Assembly (NCBI GenBank): GCA_903844665.1 | Contig: CAIMUS010000010.1 | Location: 1-39,208 of the forward strand | Length of the DNA: 39,208 nucleotides | From: an uncultured Pseudomonadota bacterium | Lineage (GTDB): Bacteria; Pseudomonadota; Gammaproteobacteria; Competibacterales; Competibacteraceae | Direction: 5' to 3' | In this document: piece after piece, positions 18,787 to 25,500 of the stretch | Layout: the number at the start of each line of letters is the position of its first letter | Position numbering within the stretch: the stretch's first letter is position 1 | The notes under the pieces: model-generated | Told to the model about the DNA's origin: nothing | Seen by the model: only the letters and a program-made list of their open reading frames with translations | Database searches by the model: none | Program-made: the position numbers and the translations under genes

Positions 18787-18978
18787 ATGACTCGATCCAA
18801 TTCTACTCAACAAATGATGGAGCAGGTAGGCCAACGAACAAAACCCCTGCTGTCGCCTGAAGCAGTAGCTTCTGGCAAAGAACTGGTTGAATTCTTTCGC
18901 GTTTCCCCCCTAACTGGCGAAGATATCATATTTGAGCGTGATCGTTCGTCGGGTAGGCCGGTTGAACTGGATTGCTGA
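18787..18978 (+). CDS. 63-aa protein with an antitoxin-like C-terminus
   Basis: The start is ATG 18787 with AAAGGAC 7 nt upstream. The tail 'FFRVSPLTGEDIIFERDRSS' resembles the C-terminal toxin-binding tail (SPL-G--L--ERD-S--R) of many small type II antitoxins. The DNA-binding N-terminus typical of those proteins is missing and no toxin gene follows. Instead its stop overlaps the region where the membrane-anchored FGE protein begins. It may be an antitoxin relic or a small regulator of the DGR target. It is not Avd-like as far as I can see. Confidence 0.5.
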   Translation: MTRSNSTQQMMEQVGQRTKPLLSPEAVASGKELVEFFRVSPLTGEDIIFERDRSSGRPVELDC

Positions 18979-18992
18979 ACCACAAGCTGCGT

Positions 18993-19991
18993 ATGAATGA
19001 GGACAAGTCTAAACCTACCGCAGCAGCTTTGCAGCCCGTATTGACTCTGCGCCGCCTCGACTACCTTCCCCCCTGGCTGGCGATCACCCTGGGCGTCTGT
19101 CTGAGCTTGGGCGCCGTGCTGGTTCCGGCTTCATCCCTGGTCGCCATCATGAGCTTCGTGGCGCTGCTGGGGATCGCCGTGGCCTTGGCTCATGGGGGAG
19201 AACCGATAGCCGAAATCATACGTGAACCGCCCCCTCCGCCGCCCCCTCCGCCGCCTTCACTCGTCGAACTGGTCGATATTCCTGATGGCGTCTTTCGCAT
19301 GGGAAGCACCGAGTTCGACTGGTCGCAACCCGTCCACGAAGTTCATGTCCCCGCCTTCCGCTGCATGCGTTATCCGGTCACCCGGCGGCTTTACCAAGAG
19401 ATCACGGGAAATGATCCCGGCTGGCCGGAAGGGGAAGCCGACGAACGGCCTGTCAATCAAGTTAACTGGTATGACGTGATTGAATTCTGCAACCGCTTGT
19501 CGAAAAAAGAGGGTTTGCAACCCTGCTACCACAAGGACGCAAGCGACGCATGGCAATGCGATGCTCGTGCTGATGGCTATCGGCTGCCCAGCGAGGCGGA
19601 ATGGGAATATGCCTGCCGGGCGGGTACGCAGACGCGCTACTCCTTCGGCGATGACGAGAGTCAGTTGGGGGATTATGCCTGGTTTGGCAAAAACTGGGAG
19701 GATGGAGCGTATCCGGTCGGTCAAAAAAAGCCCAATCCCTGGGGGTTGTACGACATGCACGGCAATGTCTGGGAATGGGCGCAGGATTGTTATCATGACA
19801 GTTACAAGGATGCGCCAGCGGATGGGAGCGCGTGGGAAACTGACAATTGTCAGCGTAGGGTGCTGCGGGGCGGCTCCTTCTACGTCGGGGCCAGGTACCT
19901 GCGCTCCGCGGGCCGGGACAGGGGCGCGCCCGGGGACCGGGGCGGGGACGGCGGCTTCCGCTGTGTGCGAGGATCGCGCCGCCAGCCTTGA
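18993..19991 (+). CDS. Membrane-anchored FGE-domain protein, DGR target 1
   Basis: A 332-aa protein. It has two close transmembrane helices (~26-67), which would leave both ends in the cytoplasm, then a run of ten prolines (79-88) and an FGE/sulfatase-modifying-factor domain (~90-332). The domain has 'DGYRLPSEAEWEYACRAGTQ', 'NPWGLYDMHGNVWEW' and 'VLRGGSF'. The last ~43 residues are VR1. The catalytic Cys pair of true formylglycine-generating enzymes is absent after RGGS, so it is a binding scaffold (C-type-lectin fold) rather than an enzyme. A TTG at 18972 overlapping the 63-aa ORF could be an alternative start. It lies divergent from the TIR gene. Confidence 0.88.
   Translation: MNEDKSKPTAAALQPVLTLRRLDYLPPWLAITLGVCLSLGAVLVPASSLVAIMSFVALLGIAVALAHGGEPIAEIIREPPPPPPPPPPSLVELVDIPDGVFRMGSTEFDWSQPVHEVHVPAFRCMRYPVTRRLYQEITGNDPGWPEGEADERPVNQVNWYDVIEFCNRLSKKEGLQPCYHKDASDAWQCDARADGYRLPSEAEWEYACRAGTQTRYSFGDDESQLGDYAWFGKNWEDGAYPVGQKKPNPWGLYDMHGNVWEWAQDCYHDSYKDAPADGSAWETDNCQRRVLRGGSFYVGARYLRSAGRDRGAPGDRGGDGGFRCVRGSRRQP
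19858..19984 (+). repeat. DGR variable repeat 1 (VR1)
   Basis: This 127-bp repeat is collinear with the TR at 21112-21238. It shows 19 differences, all at TR adenines (16 A to G, 3 A to T). The 98 non-adenine positions are identical. It encodes the C-terminal lectin-like loop of the upstream FGE protein and ends 7 bases before the stop codon finishes. Confidence 0.96.
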
Positions 19992-20013
19992 CGCTTGATC
20001 CTTGACCTTTGAC

Positions 20014-20064
20014 CCGTAGGGCGTAGGCCGGAATAAGCGGAGCCTTTGGCGGAGCGTTTCCGGC
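20014..20064. repeat. REP-like inverted repeat behind VR1
   Basis: GCCGGAA (20027-20033) pairs with TTCCGGC (20058-20064), inside a unit GTAGGCCGGAATAAGCGG that resembles enterobacterial REP/BIME sequences. It lies 43 bp after VR1 and could serve as the hairpin often found downstream of DGR targets. Confidence 0.55.
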
Positions 20065-20081
20065 TCTTTCTGCGTAATCCC

Positions 20082-20215
20082 TTCATCAGTGTTAATCTGC
20101 GGTTCAGACCTCTTCATCAGTGTTAATCTGCGGTTCAAACCTTGTTAATGCGCGGTCCGAACGCCACCATTCAGTCTGAACCGCAGATTGACGCAGATTA
20201 AAGGATTACACAGAT
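20082..20215. repeat. Direct and inverted copies of a TTAATCTGCGGTTCA repeat
   Basis: A 25-bp unit, TTCATCAGTGTTAATCTGCG plus GTTCA, is repeated at 20082-20106 and 20113-20137. A related inverted unit starts TGAACCGCAGATTGACGCAG at 20177 and runs to 20215. The inverted copy supplies the premature stop of the PIN fragment at 20206. Confidence 0.8.
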
Positions 20216-20370
20216 TTTTCTTTAAGCTTAAACAGCTCTATGACGACTTGCTCACAAACGAAAAAGCGGTTCTCAGTGCCCAACAGTATGTCGGCAAAGC
20301 TGGATTGAGTCCGCAGTAAAGCTGAGAACACAATATTCGTATCGACGACAATCGGCTGTCGTTCGGACAT
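20206..20370 (-). pseudogene. Truncated PIN-domain toxin gene
   Basis: The minus strand from ATG 20370 reads MSERQPIVVDTNIVFSALLR and later 'RFFVCEQVVIELFKLKEKSV', then stops. This is the first third of a PIN domain, with the first catalytic Asp in VVDTN and the Glu in 'VIEL'. The remaining acidic residues are lost where the gene runs into a dispersed repeat. It follows the 98-aa antitoxin-like gene by 6 bp, so this was a toxin-antitoxin operon whose toxin is now broken. Confidence 0.75.
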
Positions 20371-20376
20371 CACCCA

Positions 20377-20673
20377 CTACCCCGATAATTTGGATTTGAC
20401 ATTCGACCAGACCTCACGGTCGATCTCTTCGGCCAGGGTAGCCGCTGATTCCTCTGTAAGCTGGCTGCGTTTTCTAATGGCTTCCAGTTCAAGATAGTCC
20501 AAAAGCTCCACGGGATCCTCGAAGCTAATAATTCGCTCTGGCCGAATCGGTTTGGCTGAATCCGCCTCTCGTGCAATTTTCTTACCCCGCTCGAAGAAAT
20601 CTTCGACGCTGGCTGAGCGGATCACAGTCGCTAATTCAGCATCGCTCCTGAGTTCATTTTTTCGCTTGCTCAT
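20377..20673 (-). CDS. Orphaned antitoxin-like protein
   Basis: A 98-aa charged protein starting MSKRKNELRSDAELATVIRS and continuing through a predicted helical middle with 'EDPVELLDYLELEAIRKRSQ'. It directly precedes the truncated PIN gene in the same direction, so it is best read as the antitoxin of that pair. The start at 20673 is preferred over the in-frame ATG at 20718. No family name is recognised. It may still be expressed and could buffer related toxins in trans. Confidence 0.55.
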   Translation of the reverse strand: MSKRKNELRSDAELATVIRSASVEDFFERGKKIAREADSAKPIRPERIISFEDPVELLDYLELEAIRKRSQLTEESAATLAEEIDREVWSNVKSKLSG

Positions 20674-20733
20674 GCAAAACTCTCCAGTCTTTCTCAAAGC
20701 GCTCTTCGATGTCGTCATAAGACACGAAATGAA

Positions 20734-20876
20734 CGTAATCGTTTAGCTCCCTCTTCCCCGCTTGCACAAACAGGGGGGAGGTATCGATTTTTCCCCTCCT
20801 TGGATAAGGAGGGGAAAGCATCAATACCTACCCTTGTCAGCCCTGCAAGCAGGGGAGAGGGGACTAAACGGTTACG
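20734..20876. repeat. 143-bp MITE-like element with ~33-bp terminal inverted repeats
   Basis: The left end CGTAATCGTTTAGCTCCCTC is mirrored by the right end, whose reverse complement begins CGTAACCGTTTAGTCCCCTC. Both continue into CCCC(G/T)GCTTGCA. The middle holds another small palindrome, CCCCTCCTTGGATAAGGAGGGG. There is no coding potential. It lies between the orphan antitoxin gene and the DGR template. Confidence 0.7.
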
Positions 20877-20928
20877 TTGCGCGCTGTTCGCGAGCCAGCC
20901 CGCTCCTACAAAAGCACCGGCAAATGCG

Positions 20929-21055
20929 TAACCGTTCAGACCCCTCTCCCCAACCCTCCCCCACAAGGGGGGAGGGAGTTTTTGCAAAACAGCCGTTTAG
21001 CCTATTCCCCCTCCCCTTGAGGGAGGGGGTTAGGGGGAGGGGTGTGAATGTTTAC
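20929..21055. repeat. 127-bp GC-rich palindromic element, copy 1 (next to TR)
   Basis: The ends are inverted (TAACCGTTCAGACCCCT... versus ...AGGGGTGTGAATGTTTA), and the interior has CCCTCCCCCACAAGGGGGGAGGG. A second copy of equal length is at 28451-28577. This copy ends 56 bp before the DGR template and may therefore contribute to, or insulate, transcription of the template RNA. Confidence 0.8.
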
Positions 21056-21111
21056 GCAAATGCGGCTACAATACCGGCCGTCAGGCCCAATGAATCCCGA
21101 TCTTGCTGAAT

Positions 21112-21238
21112 GGGTGCTGCGGGGCGGCTCCTTCAACAACAGGGCCAGGAACCTGCGCTCCGCGAACCGGAACAGGAACACGCCCGAGAACCGGAACAGG
21201 AACAACGGCTTCCGCTGTGTGCGAGGATCGCGCCGCCA
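21112..21238 (+). repeat. DGR template repeat (TR)
   Basis: A 127-bp non-coding template with 29 adenines, 26 of them packed in the middle, mostly as AAC and AGG codon-like triplets. AAC triplets are the signature of DGR templates because adenine mutagenesis of AAC cannot create stop codons. It matches VR1 and VR2 exactly outside adenines, with one exception in VR2. It lies 195 bp upstream of the reverse transcriptase gene on the same strand. It is in frame with a short ORF (MNPDLAEWVLRGGSF...), a trace of its origin from an FGE gene. Confidence 0.96.
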
Positions 21239-21298
21239 ACATGCTGCTTATCGAGCACCATGCAGGGTCTGACCGGGGCTGGTTCCCCGACATCCCCC

Positions 21299-21341
21299 GC
21301 CCGCCCGTTCTGGTAGCCTTGCGGCGAACGTCCGGGCGGGC
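21299..21341 (+). ncRNA. Hairpin between TR and reverse transcriptase gene
   Basis: GCCCGCCCG (21299-21307) pairs perfectly with CGGGCGGGC (21333-21341) around a 25-nt loop. In studied DGRs the RNA between TR and RT is structured and needed for cDNA priming. This hairpin is a candidate for such a part. That role is inferred from position only. Confidence 0.4.
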
Positions 21342-21381
21342 ACCCTTCTTTATATAGCGCTCCTATACCGGTTGTGGAATT

Positions 21382-21429
21382 TTCCCCTCCTTGGATAAGG
21401 AGGGGTGGCGCGTAGCGCCGGGGTGGTTC
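21382..21429 (+). repeat. 48-bp repeat arm upstream of the reverse transcriptase gene
   Basis: Inverted relative to 18573-18620 with a single mismatch. It ends 4 bp before the reverse transcriptase start codon, so the gene's leader is made of repeat DNA and no separate ribosome site is evident. Confidence 0.8.
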
Positions 21430-21433
21430 GACG

Positions 21434-22432
21434 ATGCGTTCAGTTCCGGCAGGTTCATTCGAACGGTTGAGCAGCCTGGAGTCCCTTTGGGTGGCCTGGC
21501 TGTTGTGTAGCCGTGGTAAACGGCGGCAACCGCACATGGCGACCTTCGATCTGGATGCCGATACCCATATCATCCGCCTGTACCGGTCTTTGCACCATGG
21601 TTTCTATCGGCCAGCACCCTATCGTCTGTCCGTGGTGCGCGATCCCAAAACCCGCCTGATCGCGGCCCCCGCTATCGTCGATCGCATCGTGCAACAGGCC
21701 CTGCTGAACGAGATCGCGCCGACCTACGAGCGGGGCTTTATCGACCAGAGTTATGCGTGTTGCCGCGGACGGGGACCCCATCGGGCGGTGTTGCAATATT
21801 TAAGTTGGACCCGGCGTTACCGTTACCGCCTGTCGCTGGATGTGCACCGTTATTTCGCCTCGATTCATCATGAGACCCTGTATGAGTTGTTCGCCCGCCG
21901 GTTGCAGGATTCCAGAACCCTGGATCTGATCGCGCGTATGCTGGCCGCCGGTGGTCAGGTGTATCAGTCGCCGCTGGCGGTGGCCGCGCTTAAACTGCAA
22001 GACGATCCGGTGCCGCCGGGTTGCGGTTTGCCGCTGGGAGGTTATTTGAGTCACTGGTCGGGCGGGTTGTATCTGGACGGTCTCGACCATTACGTCAAGC
22101 GGGTGCTGAAGCTACTGGCTTATTTGCGCTATATGGACGATTTCACCCTGTTCGGCGACGACCGCGCGGCGCTGGAAGAGGCCCGTGAAACGATTCGGGA
22201 ATGGCTGCGTAGTGAACGGCGGCTGGAATTGAATCCGCATCGTCAGGCCGTACAGCCCACCGCCCAACCCAGTACGTATCTCGGCTTCCGGGTCAGCCAG
22301 GCAGGGTTATTGCCGGGTCCCAAGGCCAAACGGCGGTTGCGCCAGCGCTTGCACAATGCCGACACGCTGGGTCCCGACCGGCTGGCGCGCAGTCTGCGCG
22401 CTTACCGGGGGGTGCTTTTGACCATCGGTTGA
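21434..22432 (+). CDS. DGR reverse transcriptase
   Basis: A 332-aa reverse transcriptase of the diversity-generating type. The N-terminus 'LWVAWLLCSRGKRR' and 'DPKTRLIAAPAIVDRIVQQA' match DGR RT regions. Motif A is 'LSLDVHRYF' (D136), and the active site YMDD is at 233-236. The hallmark (I/V/L)GxxxSQ segment reads LGGYLSH at 201-207, with His in place of Gln. There is no maturase or endonuclease domain, unlike group II intron enzymes. It reverse-transcribes the upstream TR with adenine infidelity. It is convergent with the 1150-aa target gene, whose VR2 begins 131 bp after its stop. No Avd accessory gene is visible nearby. Confidence 0.95.
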   Translation: MRSVPAGSFERLSSLESLWVAWLLCSRGKRRQPHMATFDLDADTHIIRLYRSLHHGFYRPAPYRLSVVRDPKTRLIAAPAIVDRIVQQALLNEIAPTYERGFIDQSYACCRGRGPHRAVLQYLSWTRRYRYRLSLDVHRYFASIHHETLYELFARRLQDSRTLDLIARMLAAGGQVYQSPLAVAALKLQDDPVPPGCGLPLGGYLSHWSGGLYLDGLDHYVKRVLKLLAYLRYMDDFTLFGDDRAALEEARETIREWLRSERRLELNPHRQAVQPTAQPSTYLGFRVSQAGLLPGPKAKRRLRQRLHNADTLGPDRLARSLRAYRGVLLTIG

Positions 22433-22555
22433 TAGGGGATGTGATGACAAAATGACAATGACAATGACAAATTGTTATTAACAAAATGACAAATTGTAAA
22501 TTTGGCCGCCGACCCCGCTTCGCGGGGTAAAAGGTCAAGAGTCAAGCGTCAAGCG
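22433..22555. other. Short AT-rich spacer between the RT and target 2 ends
   Basis: It contains repeated AATGACA units, two copies of AATGACAAATTGT, then a 7-bp hairpin (ACCCCGC/GCGGGGT, 22512-22528) and repeated GTCAAG(C/A)GTCAAG. The hairpin and the GTCAAG repeats lie just beyond the 3' end of VR2 in its reading direction. Confidence 0.7.
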
Positions 22556-25500
22556 TCAAGGCTGGCGGCGCGATCCTCGCACACAGCGGAAGCCGCCCTT
22601 CCCGTCCCGGTTCTCGGGCGTGCCCCTGCCCCGGACCGCGGAGCGCAGGACCCAGGCCCCGACGTCGAAGGAGCCGCCCCGCAGCACCCTTAACTCACAG
22701 TTGTCAGCTTCCCATGCGCTGCCATCCGTCGGCGCACCTTTGTAATTGTTATGATAACAATCCCGCACCCATTCCCAGGCATTACCGTACATGTCGTACA
22801 GCCCCCAGGGGTTGGGCTTCTTCTGGCCGATGGGGTGGGCATGATCATTCGAGTTCTCCGAAAACCAGGCATAATCTCCCAACTGCCTCTCATCATCGCC
22901 GAAGGAATAACGTGTCTGCGTGCCGGCGCGGGCGGCGTATTCCCATTCTGCTTCGGTCGGCAAGCGGTAAGGCTGCCCTGTCTGCTTCGTCAGCCATTCC
23001 ACGTAGGCATTGGCATCATTCCAACTGACACAAACCACCGGGTGGTCATCGGTTTGTGGAACTCCTGGATCCCGCCAGTTCTTACTGACATCGTACTTTC
23101 CTGTGCTTCCAGTCCAGACATAACAGCCGCCGCCTTTCTCCGCTTCGGTCCGGTAACCAGTCGATTCTACGAATTTTTTGAACTGTCCTACCTTTACTTC
23201 GTACTTGCCCATCGAGAACTCGCCCACTTTAACTTTATGCGCCGGGCCTTCACTGTCGTAACGGTTTTTCTCGCTATCCGGCGACCCCATCATAAACTCA
23301 CCCGGACAGATCCGAATGAAGGTGATGCCGTTCTGGTCGGTTTCTTCCATCGGTTGACAACCGCCAATGCCGCGCAGCAGGCATTCCTTATCACCTTCCA
23401 CTGCCACATCCGGCAGCTTAGCCACAGAGCGGACACCCTCGAAACGCAGCGCCTGCGTCAATGCCGACCAGTTGCCAGCGCGCAGCAAGGCGCTCGCTCC
23501 GCCGGAAAGCAGCAGACCGGCTGTCTGCGCCGGCTTACCCGCCGTGAAGACCAGCAACTGCTGTCCGTCTCCCAATCGTTCATGCAGTCCCAGTAACGCC
23601 TGCCGCTGGCGTGGCCAGTTCGGATCGATCAACACCACGTCCGCACCGCCGCTGGTGAGCAGATCGATGGCCAGATCTGCTATGGCGGCATCGCCCGGTT
23701 TGGCCACCAACACCACCAAGCTGCGCTGGATATCGGCGGCCAACGGCCCTGCCTCCACCTGACCACAGCGCCATAATTCCGCTCCGTCCTCCAAGGTCTC
23801 CACACAGCGCCGTTCCTGCCGGCTCCAGTTCACTGTCACTTGAGCGGCCGGCACGGTTTCCGTGGACTCCAAGGTTTTGCGCGTATGGACGGACACCCGC
23901 CAGCGGTCGGCTGCCGATTCGGTCCGGTCCCCTGCATCCGCCGGTTTTTCCGGGCCATGCACGATGACCGGTGGCCCGCCGGGCAATACCGTCGGACTTT
24001 GCCAGGCGGTCCAGCATTCTCCCAGCATCAGCCCCAGACAGATGCCCAATCCCAGCCACAGGCGGCCCGGCTTGCGCAGCCGTACCACCGCCATACGGCC
24101 GCCGAATCCCATGGCCTGCAACATCGCCTGCTCGACCGCCGAGCGCTGCTCCCAGCGCCAGGGCAGTTGGATACATCCCTTTCCGCCGCCGCCAAGCGGC
24201 GCCAGGCGGCTGAGTTGCCGTTCGATCACAGCTTGCAATGATCCCTGATGCAGCCGATAGAGTTCGGGTATCGCGACTTCAGGCCGCCGCCAGAGCAAAA
24301 TCAGGTTGTATTCCAGCACCATCTGGCGATGGGCAGGCGTAGCCTTGAAAGACACAACGCCATCATTGGCCAAGCGCCGCTCTATCTCCAGTTCATAGCG
24401 TTCTTCCCAGAATTGCAGCGCCCGATCGAGCAGACTGTCCTGGGCGATGCCGCCAGCCGGATGGGTCTCGGCGTCCCGCAACCAGTTGAGCAGTTCAACC
24501 CGTCGGTCGGGACTCCATTGCAATCGCCCGCCGGGCCCCGCCGCTTCGTCGCGCAAGTCCCGCAAGGCCCACGGCGAAACACCGAGGCCGAGCCGTCGCC
24601 GCAACGTCAGGGCGGTGGCTTCGTCCACCGAAGCCGGCGCCAACGCGCAGACCGCCGCCCAAGCGGTATCGTCATGGCCCCAATCCTGCAACGGTTTGAT
24701 TGCCGTACTGCCGCCGAGAAAGGCCGCCAGACCGGCGGGCGCGATTCGCTCCAGATCGTGTTTCGCCAGCATCCAGGCCAGGTTATTACGGTCGGCGGAA
24801 AAATCGACGAAGGCCAGTTGCGGCCAGTGCGACAGACCGCGCAACAAGGCATCGATGCGCGTGCGCCGATCATCGACGGCATACTGGCGGGCCAGCGCGC
24901 GTCCGTCGGTGAGCACCGCCACCAGCGCCAGGTCGCGGCGCTCGTCGATCTCGTGGGGAGCGAACACCGCTCCCTCCGGCGTCACCAGACGATCCGGGAT
25001 GCCCCGGAACAGCGCCCGCTCCGCCACCAGTCCGTAGGCATGGAGGATGGCTTCGATCTCATCGGCCAGCCGCAACAGGGCGGAATCCTCGACGGTCTCG
25101 TCCAGCCACAGCCAGACTTCGCGTTGATAGGAGGCCCGTTGATGCTGCACCGTGAGGATGCCGCCCCGGCGTGCGGTGGCTTCGACCGTGGCGGGCAGAT
25201 CGAGATGACGGCTGGGTTCATCGGCGATGAACCGGCCTATGCCCCAGACCAGCGCTTCCTGCTGGCGGGCGTCCAGCAGTTGCGGGCCACTCAGCTTCGG
25301 CGGTTGCAGGAACACTCGGGGCGGACCGGGGCGGGTGGGTTCCGGTTTGAACTCCGGCAGCCAGCGTTTCCGGCCCAGAGTGAACCAAAGTGCACCCGCC
25401 GTCAGCAGGGCCAATCCACCCAGACCCAACGCCGGCCAGCCGGTCCACTTCGCCGCCGGCGACGTTACGGCGAGCGTGGGCATCCAGGTGGTGAAAAGCT

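Noticed and set aside
18993-19991. Annotation of the FGE-domain proteins as active formylglycine-generating enzymes
   Set aside because: The catalytic cysteines expected after RGGS are absent, and the segment is hypermutated by the DGR. No sulfatase gene is nearby.
19222-19998. CRISPR-like interpretation of the repeats around 19.9, 21.1 and 22.6 kb
   Set aside because: There are only three long repeats, far apart, in two orientations, differing only at adenines. This fits TR/VR repeats of a DGR, not a CRISPR array.
21048-21272. 74-aa ORF across the DGR template, looking like an FGE C-terminus
   Set aside because: It is the in-frame translation of the template repeat. It lacks the rest of the FGE domain, and the template does not need to be translated.
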